The position numbers were made by a program, and so were the translations under genes. A stretch of 64,000 nucleotides of DNA. It comes from Gloeobacter kilaueensis JS1 (lineage in GTDB: Bacteria; Cyanobacteriota; Cyanobacteriia; Gloeobacterales; Gloeobacteraceae). Under the pieces are notes generated by a model. The model searched no databases, was not told the DNA's origin, and saw nothing but the letters and a program-made list of their open reading frames with translations. Shown one piece after another: positions 19,260 through 29,030 of the stretch; the stretch's first letter is position 1, and each line of letters begins with the position of its first letter. Location: positions 62,001-126,000 of the forward strand of contig NC_022600.1 in the NCBI RefSeq assembly GCF_000484535.1, given 5' to 3'.

Positions 19260-19733
19260 ATGATCAAACATTTTGACCACGTTACCGTCGTAGTACAAGA
19301 TGTCCGGGCGGCCCAGCAGTTTTTCGGCCTGCTGGGGTTCGAGGAAGACAAGTCTGTCGTGATCGCGGGCCCAAAGTTCTCGGCCTATATGGGAGTAGAC
19401 GGCATTGAGGCCGAACACGTCACGCTCGTCCTCGCCGATGTCTCACCGCGAACAGAAGTGCAATTACTGAAGTACCACCATCCGCATTTTCTCCCCGACC
19501 CGGCGATCAGCAATCTTACCAAACTGGGGTTCAACCACGTCTGCTTTGCCGTGGACGATCTGGAGGCTGAGGTGGCAAGGCTTGAAGCGAGGGGCGTCCA
19601 ACTTCGCAACGAGATTATGGACTTTCATGGGCGAAAACTGGTCTTTCTTTGGGGACCGGAGGGCATCACTGTGGAGCTGGCGCAATGGGTCGAAGCCGCA
19701 CGTAGCGCCGAAGCAGGCACTGCAGCTAGCTGA
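19260..19733 (+). CDS. VOC family protein (glyoxalase/dioxygenase fold)
   Basis: A 157-residue metalloenzyme-fold protein. It begins IKHFDHVTVVVQDVRAAQQFF and the second beta-alpha-beta unit has GFNHVCFAVDDLEAEVARLEARG. Candidate metal ligands are the histidine in FDHVTVVV, the histidine in FNHVCF and the glutamate in ITVELAQW. Substrate unknown; methylmalonyl-CoA epimerase-like and glyoxalase-like roles are both possible. Ribosome-binding site CAGGAGCAGAGAGC. Confidence 0.85.
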   Translation: MIKHFDHVTVVVQDVRAAQQFFGLLGFEEDKSVVIAGPKFSAYMGVDGIEAEHVTLVLADVSPRTEVQLLKYHHPHFLPDPAISNLTKLGFNHVCFAVDDLEAEVARLEARGVQLRNEIMDFHGRKLVFLWGPEGITVELAQWVEAARSAEAGTAAS

Positions 19734-19805
19734 TTTGGAACTGGAAAACTGGACACCGGGCCAGGTTATGTGCCTGCTGCGGTGGAGATGACTTTTATAT
19801 CACTC

Positions 19806-20498
19806 TCAAGGCACCTCGACCCCGAGAGCTGCAAGGCGGCGGCGGCCTTCGGCGCGCAGTTGGGCTGTCGGGGCGGAAACATAAAATTCGCGCCAGAGCT
19901 GAATTGCCCGCTCGCGGTCATTGCTTGCGTTATAAAAAGCGGCGGCGTTGTCGCGCATGACGGCGGGTGCGCCCGGTTCGCGGGCGGCCCGCTCGAAGTA
20001 GGCGGCGGCCTGCCGGTAGTGGCCCAGGTGCCGAAAGGCGACCGAACCCGCCAGCCGCCAGAGATACCAGCTACCGGGCATCCCGAGAGCGTCTGCTCGA
20101 CCAGGGTTGCGCTTTGCTGCCGCCGTCAAAATAGCGATCGCCTCTTTGGGAGCGCCCATCTGCTCGGCGACGGCGTAGTTGGCCTGAGTAGCGGCAAAGA
20201 TAAACGCCGGGTCGAGGGCTGTGATCGCCTGAATGTACTCGGCACTGAGACCATAGCCGCTTTTTTTGCGCGCCGCGACATCGCCGAAATACTGGACGTA
20301 CTGCAGCCAGAGCCAGTCGGCGAGCAGGTTGCGCCAGCCAAAAGCCCGAGAATGGAGCACGAACGGAGCCGGTAGCCGGGTGGGCTGATTGATTCCAGCG
20401 ACGCGATCGGATGTCGGTGTCAGGCTGGGCCGCTGCAACCAGAGGACAGCCAGACCAAAGCTACAGGCGACCAGCAGCAGCCCTAGCGATCGAGGCAT
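19806..20498 (-). CDS. TPR-like membrane-anchored protein
   Basis: A 230-residue protein with an N-terminal hydrophobic helix ([20 protein letters not shown]) that is a signal anchor. The rest is helical repeats of TPR type, for example EYIQAITALDPAFIFAATQA and YRQAAAYFERAAREPGAPAV. The ATG at 20498 overlaps the stop of the upstream FAD oxidoreductase gene by 16 nt. Longer upstream extensions run through that gene in another frame and are rejected. Role unknown. Confidence 0.8.
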   Translation of the reverse strand: MPRSLGLLLVACSFGLAVLWLQRPSLTPTSDRVAGINQPTRLPAPFVLHSRAFGWRNLLADWLWLQYVQYFGDVAARKKSGYGLSAEYIQAITALDPAFIFAATQANYAVAEQMGAPKEAIAILTAAAKRNPGRADALGMPGSWYLWRLAGSVAFRHLGHYRQAAAYFERAAREPGAPAVMRDNAAAFYNASNDRERAIQLWREFYVSAPTAQLRAEGRRRLAALGVEVP

Positions 20499-21514
20499 TG
20501 CAGGAGCGCCCGACCGGCGGCCTCGCCAGAAACAAAAGCGCCCTCTACCCGCGCCCCCGCGCACCAGCAGCCGGCCATCAGCAGTGGAGCGGGGGTATGA
20601 ATGGCCAGAAAGTTCTCTTTGAGCGGGTTGTCGGGCATTGCGTAGCGCCAGCGGTGCAGCTGTACCCACTCTGGCTGGGCCAGATCGAGGGGCGTGTAGG
20701 GGGCAAGCCGCTTCGCACAGTGGTGCAAGATCTCGCCGGTCGTTAGCTCAGAGTCCGCCTCAAGAAATTGATGACTGAATTCGGGCTGAGCGTGGAGAAC
20801 AAGGGTGAGAGAGACCGGATGCAGGCGCTTGGAAGAATCCACCGCGCTCCAGGCAAGAATCGGATCGTCCTCCCAGCGCAGGGCAACCGGCAATTTATCC
20901 GGCGGCACCGGGCCGTAACCGGCGATGAGCGCCAGACAGGGCTGAAAATCGACGGTGCTGGCCGGGGCAAAGGCAGGATCGTCGGCAAAGTCATCGGCGA
21001 TGACGAGGCTCTGCGCCGGCGGAGCGGTGAGGAGCACAGCGCGCGCCTCCTCGCACGCGCCGTTCTCGGTGTGGACCTGCCAGTGGCCGCTATCGGTGGG
21101 GGCGATCGACTGCACCCGGTGCTCGAGGAGGACTTGCAGATCCTGCGCTAGATGTTTGGCGAGGGTACTCATCCCCGCCGGGCAGACGTAGCGCGGCGAG
21201 CGGTGCTCAGCACTGGCGGCTTCGAGGCTGCCGTCCGCCTTTAGAGTCGGTACGCTCTCGATCCAGACTGCTACTTCCTTTTGGGCGATGAGGGGGGCGA
21301 GAAAGGCGCGAAAAGTGTCGCTGCGGCAGGTAAAGTACTGGGCACCGTGATCGACGGACACCGTTCCGTAGGGCGTCTCGACCCGGCGGGTCGCGAGGCG
21401 GCCACCGACTCCCCGCGACTTTTCGAGTAACTTAACTTTTAGACCGGCTCGCCTGAGAATACGGGCAGCAGCCAGTCCAGTAATCCCTGCCCCGACGACG
21501 ATCACATCTTCCAT
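20483..21514 (-). CDS. FAD/NAD(P)-dependent oxidoreductase, renalase-like
   Basis: A 343-residue flavoprotein. The N-terminal dinucleotide fold is [21 protein letters not shown] with the acidic residue in [18 protein letters not shown], a pattern of renalase-like and amine-oxidase-like enzymes. [15 protein letters not shown] and the C-terminal [20 protein letters not shown] complete the FAD site. Substrate unknown. Divergent from the nifU-like gene and overlapping the downstream TPR gene. Confidence 0.87.
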   Translation of the reverse strand: MEDVIVVGAGITGLAAARILRRAGLKVKLLEKSRGVGGRLATRRVETPYGTVSVDHGAQYFTCRSDTFRAFLAPLIAQKEVAVWIESVPTLKADGSLEAASAEHRSPRYVCPAGMSTLAKHLAQDLQVLLEHRVQSIAPTDSGHWQVHTENGACEEARAVLLTAPPAQSLVIADDFADDPAFAPASTVDFQPCLALIAGYGPVPPDKLPVALRWEDDPILAWSAVDSSKRLHPVSLTLVLHAQPEFSHQFLEADSELTTGEILHHCAKRLAPYTPLDLAQPEWVQLHRWRYAMPDNPLKENFLAIHTPAPLLMAGCWCAGARVEGAFVSGEAAGRALLQCLDR

Positions 21515-21584
21515 CTCCCCAGCCTACCCCCCGAAAGCCGCTGCCAGTGGCACTAAGATGAGAAGGGGAAACAGGAGAGATGGC

Positions 21585-21842
21585 ATGAAAGACACTTTTG
21601 AGGACGAAGCTCTCGAACTCAACCGCGAGAACGTTGAACTGGTGCTCGACGAGATGCGCCCTTATCTGATGTCCGACGGGGGCAACGTCGAGCTGGTCGA
21701 AATCGAAGGGCCGATCGTCAAACTGCGCCTGCAGGGTGCCTGCGGCTCCTGTCCCAGTTCGACCTACACGCTCAAGTTGGGCATCGAGCGCCGCATGAGA
21801 GAACTGATTCCTGGCGTCGCCGAAGTCGAGCAGGTTCTTTGA
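21585..21842 (+). CDS. NifU C-terminal-domain protein (Fe-S scaffold)
   Basis: An 85-residue NifU-like scaffold that assembles and hands over Fe-S clusters, important for photosystem I in cyanobacteria. The cluster motif is CGSCPSS (CxxC), after [20 protein letters not shown]. The ATG at 21585 follows CAGGAGAGATGGC. Monocistronic and closed by a strong hairpin at 21862-21891. Confidence 0.93.
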   Translation: MKDTFEDEALELNRENVELVLDEMRPYLMSDGGNVELVEIEGPIVKLRLQGACGSCPSSTYTLKLGIERRMRELIPGVAEVEQVL

Positions 21843-21861
21843 TCAGCGCAATCTACGCACT

Positions 21862-21891
21862 AAAAAGGCTCCCGTAACTGGGAGCCTTTTT
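21862..21891. terminator. Bidirectional intrinsic terminator
   Basis: Stem AAAAAGGCTCC / GGAGCCTTTTT with a short loop, followed by T on both strands. It lies between the nifU-like stop at 21842 and the convergent glycine-zipper gene ending at 21907, so it can serve both. Confidence 0.9.
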
Positions 21892-21906
21892 GTCAAAGCC
21901 GGGGCA

Positions 21907-22218
21907 TTAGCGGCCACAGGCGGCGTTGTTTTGGAGATGCTGTACACCGGCACCCGCTGCCGCTCCGACGACAGCACCGGTAAAGCCGCCGAGCAACAGA
22001 CCGCCCACACCGCCGTAGGCAGCACCCTTGGTCACGCTGTCCTGCTTGGCTTCGCCCCGACAGGTATAACTTCTTTCGCCGCGCGACTCGGCTCGATTGG
22101 AGCTGACGCGGGCGCGCTCGGTGTGTCTTTCTTTGGCCTGACCGGGCTGGGCAAGCATCCAAGCATTCAGACCGAAGCCCATCGCCAGAGCTGTGATTAC
22201 TGCAATCGTTTTGCGCAT
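21907..22218 (-). CDS. Exported glycine-zipper protein
   Basis: A 103-residue protein with a signal peptide (MRKTIAVITALAMGFGLNAW, cleavage near AQA). A glycine zipper follows, GGVGGLLLGGFTGAVVGAAA, of the kind that packs in outer-membrane or periplasmic proteins. Two cysteines (YTCRGE and NNAACGR) may form a disulphide. The upstream in-frame extension to 22662 is antisense to pyrB and rejected. Confidence 0.82.
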   Translation of the reverse strand: MRKTIAVITALAMGFGLNAWMLAQPGQAKERHTERARVSSNRAESRGERSYTCRGEAKQDSVTKGAAYGGVGGLLLGGFTGAVVGAAAGAGVQHLQNNAACGR

Positions 22219-22375
22219 ATCGGGAACCTCATCGCACAATCCCATCATAAAGAATTCTTGAATTTTGTACCTGTGTCCCACGGCATAGGCACGAGGAGCC
22301 AGTGGCTGCACCGTGCTGGCCCAGGAGCAGGCGGCGTATACTGAGCAGGCCGATTTTTGCGTCCGTCGTCTACTC

Positions 22376-23335
22376 ATGGTCTGGACCCGCCGCCACATTC
22401 TCAGTCTGAGCGATTTCAGCTTCGTTGAATACGCCCTGGTTCTCCAGACGGCGGGTAGCTTCCAGCAGGTGCTCGCCCGGCCCAACCGCAAGGTGCCCAC
22501 CCTGCAGGGGCGGATCATCGTCAATCTGTTCTTCGAGCCTTCGACGCGCACGCGCTCAAGCTTCGAGCTGGCGGCGAAGGCACTCTCGGCGGATGTCGTC
22601 AACTTCAGCCCGTCTACTTCTTCCCTCACCAAGGGCGAGACGATCTTTGACACCACCCGCACCTACCTGGCGATGGGCATGGATATCGTCGTCGTCCGCC
22701 ACAGCCTGAGCGGCGTTCCGCAGAGCATCGCCCAGGATCTCGAACAGCTGGGCAGTCCCGTAAGTGTGATCAACGCCGGCGACGGCCAGCACGAACATCC
22801 GACCCAGGGGTTGCTGGATCTGTTTACCCTCTGTGCCCTGCTCGATCCGCACGATCCACGCCCCGAACTGCTCGCAGGCAAAAAAATTGCGATCGTCGGT
22901 GACATTCTCCACTCGCGGGTGGCGCGATCGAACCTGTGGAGCCTTGTCACCTGTGGCGCTGATGTCCACCTCGCCGGTCCCCCGACCCTGTTGCCGGCTG
23001 AATTTGCCCAGTTCGGCGTCACCCTGCACCACCGGCTTGAACCAGCCCTCGCGGGTGCTGACTTTGTGATGACCCTGAGGTTACAAAAAGAACGGATGGG
23101 GGACTATCTGCTGCCGAGCCTGCGCGAGTACCACAGGCTCTACGGCATCACCCGCGAAAAACTTGCCCACTGCCGGCCTGAGGTGCGCGTGCTCCATCCC
23201 GGCCCGGTCAATCGGGGCGTCGAACTCAGTTCCGACCTGCTCGACGATCCACGATTGAGCCTCGTCTCCCAGCAGGTGGCAAGCGGTGTCGCCGTGCGGA
23301 TGGCCCTGCTCTATCTATTGGGCGGTGGCCGATAA
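22376..23335 (+). CDS. pyrB: Aspartate carbamoyltransferase catalytic subunit
   Basis: A 319-residue enzyme that joins carbamoyl phosphate and aspartate in de novo pyrimidine synthesis. The carbamoyl-phosphate loop [17 protein letters not shown] and the [11 protein letters not shown] motif are intact, as are [12 protein letters not shown] and the SxTKGE-like loop [11 protein letters not shown]. The ATG at 22376 fits the family start; the extension to 22313 is not needed. No pyrI regulatory subunit is nearby. Fifty nucleotides ahead of crtD. Confidence 0.96.
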   Translation: MVWTRRHILSLSDFSFVEYALVLQTAGSFQQVLARPNRKVPTLQGRIIVNLFFEPSTRTRSSFELAAKALSADVVNFSPSTSSLTKGETIFDTTRTYLAMGMDIVVVRHSLSGVPQSIAQDLEQLGSPVSVINAGDGQHEHPTQGLLDLFTLCALLDPHDPRPELLAGKKIAIVGDILHSRVARSNLWSLVTCGADVHLAGPPTLLPAEFAQFGVTLHHRLEPALAGADFVMTLRLQKERMGDYLLPSLREYHRLYGITREKLAHCRPEVRVLHPGPVNRGVELSSDLLDDPRLSLVSQQVASGVAVRMALLYLLGGGR

Positions 23336-23385
23336 TCGCCGCCTCTTGCCGAACACCCCGCCACCGACAAAACTGGACGTATGCG

Positions 23386-24909
23386 ATGCCAGAAAAGATG
23401 ATGGACCGTCCCTCGCGCGACTGCCAGGTGGTGGTGATTGGAGCCGGGATCGGCGGACTGACGGCGGGCGCACTGCTCGCAGCCCGTGGCTTCGACGTGC
23501 TGGTACTGGAGCAGGCGTTCGTGCCGGGCGGCTGCGCCTCGACATTCAAGCGGCGCGGCTTTACCTTCGATGTCGGCGCGACCCAGGTGGCGGGACTGGA
23601 ACCGGGTGGCGTCCACGAGCGGGTCTTCCGCGAACTGAATATCGAACCGCCGACGGCCACACCCTGCGATCCGGCCTGCGCGGTCTATCTGCCAGACGAA
23701 ACAGAAGCGATCAATGTCTGGCGCGATCCGGTGCGCTGGCGGGCAGAGCGCTCCCAACACTTTGCGGGCAGCGAGCGCTTCTGGGCCAAGCTCGACCAGC
23801 TGTTTGAGCTGAGCTGGGACTTTAATCAGCGCGAACCCCTGCTCCCGCCGGTCAACCCCAGCGACTACCTGGCCCTCGCAGGCAAGCTCCGGCCCCGGAC
23901 GTTGCTGACGGCCCCCTACGCCCTGCGCACGGTGGCGGATGTGCTCAAGGACTATCGCCTCACAGGCGACCGGCGGCTGCGCCGCTTTCTTGATATGCAG
24001 CTCAAGCTCTACTCCACCGCCGAGGCGGACCAGACCGCTGTGCTCTACGGCGCAGTCTCCCTGGGCCTCTCCTGCGAGCCCCACGGTCTATTTCATCTCG
24101 AAGGCAGTATGCAGGTTTTGAGCGAGCGGCTGGTGGAGGGGCTGCGCAAGTACAAAGGACGGCTGCTTACCGGCCAGAAGGTGCAGGCGATCCGCACCCA
24201 GCAGGGCAAGGCTGCCGGGGTGGTTGTCTTTGACCGCCGCCGCGAGCGGGAGTGGGAACTGCGGGCCGCTCAGATCGTGGCGAACGTGCCGGTCTGGAGT
24301 CTGCCGGATCTGCTCGGGACGGTGCTGCCGGTGCGCTATCGCGAGCAGATCGACAAGCTGCCGGAAGCGCCGGGAGCCTTCGTGCTCTATCTCGGAGTGC
24401 GGGAAGAAGCGATCCCATCCGGTTGCCCGCCCCACCTGCAGTTTCTCTACGACCTCGACGGACCGGTGGCGGAGAACAATTCGCTCTTCGTCTCGGTCAG
24501 CCGTCCCGGCGACGGTCGCGCCCCCGAGGGCCACAGCACGATCATCGCCTCCAGTTTCACCAATGCCAGAGCCTGGATCGATGCTCCCGACTACGAAGCG
24601 ATGAAGGCGGCGTACACCGAGACGGCGATCGACAGACTGGCGAGCTACTTTCCGGACCTGCGCGAGCAGATCGTCCACGCCGAAGCGGCCACCCCGCGCA
24701 CCTTCCAGTTCTATGCCGGTCGGCCCTACGGCTACGTCGGCGGCATCGGGCAGCGGCCCAACCACTTCGGCCCCTTCTCGCTCTCCAACCGCACCCCAAT
24801 CGCCAACCTCTGGCTGGTGGGAGACAGCACCTACCCCGGCGAAGGAACGGCAGGGGTCAGCTATTCGGCCCTCAACTGCGTCCGCTTGCTCGAAAAGCAC
24901 GCCCGCTGA
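23386..24909 (+). CDS. crtD: C-3',4' desaturase CrtD (carotenoid synthesis)
   Basis: A 507-residue FAD enzyme of the CrtI/CrtD/CRTISO family. Motifs: VVVIGAGIGGLTAGALLAAR, EQAFVPGGCASTFKRRGFTF, then VGATQVAGLEPGG and the C-terminal LWLVGDSTYPGEGTAGVSYS. The segment PCDPACAVYLPDETEAINVW is one I recall from cyanobacterial CrtD, which desaturates the 3',4' position during myxol-type carotenoid synthesis. CRTISO (crtH) is a close alternative. Located 50 nt after pyrB. Confidence 0.85.
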   Translation: MPEKMMDRPSRDCQVVVIGAGIGGLTAGALLAARGFDVLVLEQAFVPGGCASTFKRRGFTFDVGATQVAGLEPGGVHERVFRELNIEPPTATPCDPACAVYLPDETEAINVWRDPVRWRAERSQHFAGSERFWAKLDQLFELSWDFNQREPLLPPVNPSDYLALAGKLRPRTLLTAPYALRTVADVLKDYRLTGDRRLRRFLDMQLKLYSTAEADQTAVLYGAVSLGLSCEPHGLFHLEGSMQVLSERLVEGLRKYKGRLLTGQKVQAIRTQQGKAAGVVVFDRRREREWELRAAQIVANVPVWSLPDLLGTVLPVRYREQIDKLPEAPGAFVLYLGVREEAIPSGCPPHLQFLYDLDGPVAENNSLFVSVSRPGDGRAPEGHSTIIASSFTNARAWIDAPDYEAMKAAYTETAIDRLASYFPDLREQIVHAEAATPRTFQFYAGRPYGYVGGIGQRPNHFGPFSLSNRTPIANLWLVGDSTYPGEGTAGVSYSALNCVRLLEKHAR

Positions 24910-25225
24910 AGGGCGCGAGCAGGAAGGCGATTTTTTGATCGCACACTTTTTATAGATAGAAGTGCTGACACTCCATCGGCCCCGCCGCCGCGCCTGCGCG
25001 TCTGAAATAGCCCGGCAATAGTCATCACTTACCTGTGCGTCTTCTGCACATGTCCATTCAATCTAATGCAAAGTTGGTTCTTCTACATTGGCGCTGGTAT
25101 TGATCAGCATAGATGGCCCGAGTTTTAGAGTTTCTACATTTCAATTCCATCTATATCAAGGAGGACACTAAAGTCATTTGCGAGAGATACTGCGATTGGA
25201 AACCAGTTTGGAAGGAGAAAGTCTA
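24910..25225. other. Intergenic region upstream of the PsbU-like gene
   Basis: No gene was found. Just after crtD there is a weak hairpin, GCGAT TTTTTG ATCGC, followed by a T-rich tract near 24950 that may end the crtD transcript. A good ribosome-binding site, GGAAGGAGAAAG, lies at the far end before the ATG at 25226. Confidence 0.4.
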
Positions 25226-25618
25226 ATGCAGCATCATGCCCGCAAGATGAGCGCCCTCGCTGTCAGTGGAGCGATTCTTCTGGGAGTGTGCACAGCGGTT
25301 CTCGCCCAGACTACGACCAGTGAACCGAGTACGACCACCACTACCCAGACGCCGGGTGCGCGGACGGCACCGAGCACGACCACGCCAGGCACAAGCCCGG
25401 CTCCAGCGGCCAGAACCTTGAACCTCAACGCCGTCACCGTCGCCCAACTGGTCCGCGCCGGTCTCGATCAGCCCTCGGCACAGCTCATCGTTCAGAACCA
25501 ACCCTACAGCAAGCCAGAGGATGTCCTCGAGGTCAAAGGGCTCTCGGATCGAACGAAGGCGGCTCTCAAAGCAAACATGGATATTTTGAGAGCTGAACCA
25601 GCACCTTCTGCAAAATAG
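25226..25618 (+). CDS. Exported helix-hairpin-helix protein, PsbU-like
   Basis: A 130-residue protein: signal peptide ([20 protein letters not shown]), a Thr/Ser/Pro-rich linker of about 45 residues, then a helix-hairpin-helix domain. That domain reads [51 protein letters not shown]. The layout and residues resemble PsbU, the extrinsic 12-kDa photosystem II protein (LNLN, IV.NAPY, EDVL, GL....K..L.AN), and also ComEA-type domains. The long threonine-rich linker is not usual for PsbU. The start at 25226 follows GGAAGGAGAAAG. Confidence 0.6.
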   Translation: MQHHARKMSALAVSGAILLGVCTAVLAQTTTSEPSTTTTTQTPGARTAPSTTTPGTSPAPAARTLNLNAVTVAQLVRAGLDQPSAQLIVQNQPYSKPEDVLEVKGLSDRTKAALKANMDILRAEPAPSAK

Positions 25619-25658
25619 CGCCTGTTTCTATCTTGAATAACTGTCGAAAACAACCGAT

Positions 25659-25702
25659 GTGCGTCGTGGGATCTGAATAACTTTTCAGATCCCACGACGC
25701 AC
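25659..25702. terminator. Perfect 18-bp inverted repeat between convergent genes
   Basis: GTGCGTCGTGGGATCTGA, an 8-nt loop, then the exact complement. It sits between the PsbU-like gene and the convergent threonine-rich exported protein. There is no T-run, so it may be a bidirectional terminator or a repeat element. Confidence 0.65.
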
Positions 25703-25715
25703 TTGATCGATCCTG

Positions 25716-26153
25716 TCAGGGCTGGGTAGTAGTCGAGCCTACTCCCGAAGCTGGCGTGCCCACCTGATTTGTACTTGGAGTAAGTGTATTACTTGGGGTC
25801 AGTGTGGTCGTCCCCGTGGTCGGAGCGGCAGTGACCGAAGGCTGAACGCCAGAGTAGGTGCCCGTGGCATAGCCGCCGGAAGCTGGATTCAAGTTGCCGC
25901 CCTGGCCGGAGTACACGCCGCCGGAGACGGGGCTGCTGCTGCTGGGCAAATTGGGACCCGCGTAGACCGGTGGGGAAGCGGGCAGGTTGCTGCTCGGATT
26001 GAGTATGCGCGGGGTAGTCGTTGTGCCCGTGGTGATTCCGGTGGTGGTGCCGCCGGTAGTGGTCGTAATCTGGGCACCTGCCGGTAGGAGCAGGCCGCTG
26101 CTCAACCATCCACCAGCGATCACCGCCGTCAATAGCATCAGTGAGCGAGTCAT
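25716..26153 (-). CDS. Exported Thr/Ser/Gly/Pro-rich low-complexity protein
   Basis: About 145 residues from the ATG at 26153 (MTRSLMLLTAVIAGGWLSSG), with a signal peptide cleaved near PAGAQ. The mature part is low complexity (TTTTGGTTTGITTGTTTT, then Ser/Pro/Gly). No enzyme motif; perhaps a cell-surface or linker protein. The ATG follows a GGAGGCG box. Its threonine-rich start echoes the linker of the neighbouring PsbU-like protein. Confidence 0.65.
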   Translation of the reverse strand: MTRSLMLLTAVIAGGWLSSGLLLPAGAQITTTTGGTTTGITTGTTTTPRILNPSSNLPASPPVYAGPNLPSSSSPVSGGVYSGQGGNLNPASGGYATGTYSGVQPSVTAAPTTGTTTLTPSNTLTPSTNQVGTPASGVGSTTTQP

Positions 26154-26298
26154 CGAGCGCCTCCTTGTCAGTTCTTTTATAGTAACAATATCTCGGTTTC
26201 TCACATCCTTCCCGTGGGTGAGATTGGCAGCAGCGAGACGATCGTTTCGCGCCTGTGGCGGGGCATCTTAGTAGAAAAACGACTGGGGGCGAGAAGGG

Positions 26299-27078
26299 GT
26301 GAGCACGGTTCGGGTTATGGCGGTGGCGGTCAATGTCTTCCGCGAGTCGGTGCGTGACCGCGTGCTCTATTTGATTGTCCTGTTTGCAGTGCTGCTGCTA
26401 TTGGGAGCGCGGCTGCTGCCGGATCTCAGCGCCGGGGCAGAGTTCAAGCTCATCCTCGATCTGGGTCTGGGGGTGATTCACCTGTTCGGTCTGGTGGTGG
26501 CTATCTTTCTGGGAACCAGCCTGCTCTACAAAGAAATCGAAAAGCGCACGATCTACCTGCTCATCGCCAAGCCCCTCGATCCGGCAGAATTTATCCTCGG
26601 CAAGCACCTCGGCCTGGCGGCGGTGCTCGCAGTGCTCATCGCCTTGATGAGCCTCTGCTTTGCTGCCGTGCTCGCGATAGGCCGTGTACCGGCGGGCGGC
26701 CTCGCCGCTGCCCTGGGCCTCTCCGTCGCCTTTGGCTATCTCGAACTGCTCGTGATCGTCGCGGCGGCGCTCTTTTTTGGCAGCTTTACCAGCCCCGTAC
26801 TCGCCTCGATCTTCACGATCTCGCTGTATCTGGTGGGCCACTTTACAGCGGACCTGCTCAACCTGGGCCGATTGTCCAAAAACGCCTTCAGCGCCCAACT
26901 CACCCAGTTTCTCTACCTGATACTGCCGAATCTCGAGCGGCTGAACCTGCGCAACGGTGCTGTCTACGGCCAACTGCCCCCTCCTGGTGAACTGGCGCTC
27001 TCGGGGCTTTACGCCCTTTTGTATACCGGCCTGCTCTTGAGCCTCGCAGTGCTCATCTTTGCCCGGCGCGAGTTCTAA
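26299..27078 (+). CDS. ABC-2 type transporter permease
   Basis: A 259-residue membrane protein with six hydrophobic segments, starting at a GTG (VSTVRVMAVAVNVFRESVRD). The charged loop LLYKEIEKRTIYLLIAKPLD is the hallmark of ABC-2 permeases of the NosY type. A matching ATPase is not adjacent. Substrate unknown. Confidence 0.85.
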   Translation: MSTVRVMAVAVNVFRESVRDRVLYLIVLFAVLLLLGARLLPDLSAGAEFKLILDLGLGVIHLFGLVVAIFLGTSLLYKEIEKRTIYLLIAKPLDPAEFILGKHLGLAAVLAVLIALMSLCFAAVLAIGRVPAGGLAAALGLSVAFGYLELLVIVAAALFFGSFTSPVLASIFTISLYLVGHFTADLLNLGRLSKNAFSAQLTQFLYLILPNLERLNLRNGAVYGQLPPPGELALSGLYALLYTGLLLSLAVLIFARREF

Positions 27079-27621
27079 AAACGTATTTGCCCCAGGAAAC
27101 AGCTTCTGCCGTTCGTGGAATTTTCATTTACAAAACAACAACTAAAGTATTCGGTGCGCAAATTAACCGGTAATCCGTGAAATGTGCTTCAACCCAGGCT
27201 TATTTGCAATGAAGGCGATACTTGCAACCGTCAAATGGTATTTTATTATACACTTTTAACGCAAATAAAATAGCTAAATATCAGTAATTTTTTAACCTAT
27301 TTGATATAGATTTTTCTTAAAACGGTACGCTATAGATTCAAACAAAGAAATGCTACTAATTCCTGTTCATTCACTCTGGCGGTGGGCATGAAATTCATCA
27401 GTCTCTGACGAGTACAATCCTTGCCTGGACTGTATTTTAGCGTCAAGTGCAGGTTGTACAGGTGGATTTTTCCCTGACTCTGGCTTTGTTGAAAAGAAAC
27501 GACGAAGTGAAAAAATAGCGATATTCCGTGTGAACAGTCAACTTTTTATTGACAGATTCTTAGATACGCTGGTAGGCTGTCTTCAGCGTTCCTTCCTGAT
27601 TTTCTAGCAGTACTCTTCCCC
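27079..27621. other. AT-rich intergenic region
   Basis: More than 500 bp without a supported gene and clearly richer in A and T than the flanks. The only promoter-like signal is TTGACA (27549-27554) and TAGGCT (27573-27578), 18 nt apart, ahead of the secreted protein starting at 27622. No repeat or RNA gene was recognised. Confidence 0.5.
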
Positions 27622-28854
27622 ATGAAAACATCATTTTCCTGGGCGCTATTGTTGCGCTCACAACGCTATTGGGCCGCCGGTCTGGTTGTTGTGATCGGTG
27701 TTGCTGCCGGCAGCGTCGGAGTTGCTGCCCGAGCCGATGTGCTCCAGGACATCCTTACCTCCGATCCGGCGGTCGATATGGTCGATGAAGAATTCGATCA
27801 GACCAACGACCAGTTTGCCTGGGTCGAATCGACCTCCAGGGGGAAGGGCCCCCTCTGGTTGGGCAAAGTCGATCCGAAGACGGGCGAGTTTGTACCGCCG
27901 ACGGGCAAGGCGCTTCAGGTCGATACCGACGCCCTCACGCTGCCAAAAGTTTTCAACGGAGCCGAATGGGCCTTCGCCAACAACGACAGCCTCGGCAATG
28001 CGATCGTCTACACCAAATCGACCGACAAGGACAAGGCGCTGGGTGTCGCCACCTTCGACGGCAATGTCTGGACCCCTTCGGTGCTTGCCAACAGCACCGG
28101 CAGCCAGGGACCGATTGGCAGCAGGGACAACAACGATACAGCGCCGCGCATTTTTTACTTCAATACCGATCCTCTCACCAAACAAAAGGTCGCCAAGTGG
28201 CGCGAAATTTATAACCCAGCCACCGAGGCGGTTGTCCCAAATGTCGATCCGCCCGGTGGACGCTGGGTGGAGGGCCTGCGCGCCGTCATCTATCCGACCC
28301 AACTCAGCCGCAAAGAAAAACAGATCTTTATCTACTACGTCGATACCGGTGTCTCTGAACAGGTCACCTTCGACGCCGGTGAGAAGATTACGCCCTTTAT
28401 GTGGAAGGCACCGGAATTTGGCGACGACTACCTCGTCATGACGGTCATCGACAACGTCAGTGTCGGTATCTATCGCAAGCTCAACGGCAGCTGGCAGCAG
28501 ATCAACAACCTGCTGATTCCCTCGACGAGCAAGCCCTACGTCAGCTCCTCCGAGCCCTTCACTTACAACGGCAAATCCTACCTGTTTGGCCTTTCCCAAG
28601 ACGATCCCAATCCAAAAAGCCTCAGTGCTCTGTCGGATGTCTGGGTAGCTGCCATCGATCCGGCGAACCCTTACTACGCCAAAGTCAGCGACTCCACCGA
28701 TCAAAAGCGCCGGGATCCTGAGGTTTATATCACCTGCCAGGGTCCTTATATCTACTTCCAGCGTCCCAATCCCTCTGACAGCAGCAAGTCGTCGATCTAC
28801 CGGGTACCGGCCAGTCTGGGCATCCCCCGCGAGCCGCCGCCGCGCTGCAACTGA
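27622..28854 (+). CDS. Secreted protein, paralogue A of a three-member family
   Basis: A 410-residue protein with a long N-terminal hydrophobic signal (YWAAGLVVVIGVAAGSVGVA). The mature part begins ADVLQDILTSDPAVDMVDEE and contains repeated beta-type segments (PLWLGKVDPKTGEFVPPTGK, then EWAFANND, GPIGSRDNNDTAPR, WREIYNPATEAVVP). The same sequence pattern recurs in the genes at 29031 and 31095 (minus). The family is unknown to me; a beta-propeller is plausible from the repeat spacing. It ends in PPPRCN. Confidence 0.8.
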   Translation: MKTSFSWALLLRSQRYWAAGLVVVIGVAAGSVGVAARADVLQDILTSDPAVDMVDEEFDQTNDQFAWVESTSRGKGPLWLGKVDPKTGEFVPPTGKALQVDTDALTLPKVFNGAEWAFANNDSLGNAIVYTKSTDKDKALGVATFDGNVWTPSVLANSTGSQGPIGSRDNNDTAPRIFYFNTDPLTKQKVAKWREIYNPATEAVVPNVDPPGGRWVEGLRAVIYPTQLSRKEKQIFIYYVDTGVSEQVTFDAGEKITPFMWKAPEFGDDYLVMTVIDNVSVGIYRKLNGSWQQINNLLIPSTSKPYVSSSEPFTYNGKSYLFGLSQDDPNPKSLSALSDVWVAAIDPANPYYAKVSDSTDQKRRDPEVYITCQGPYIYFQRPNPSDSSKSSIYRVPASLGIPREPPPRCN

Positions 28855-29030
28855 CACGGAGATTCAGGTACCAGCAGCGCTCTTTGTCTGAAAAGTCCTT
28901 TTGAGCAAGTGCTCCAACGCCCTCAGCCAACCCCGGCATTCTTCCAGTGCAGGGGCTTAACGCTGAGCATCATCCAGCACACCTTCGGTTGTTTGCTTCC
29001 TTCCACAACCTGCAACAAAAAGGGTGGTCT

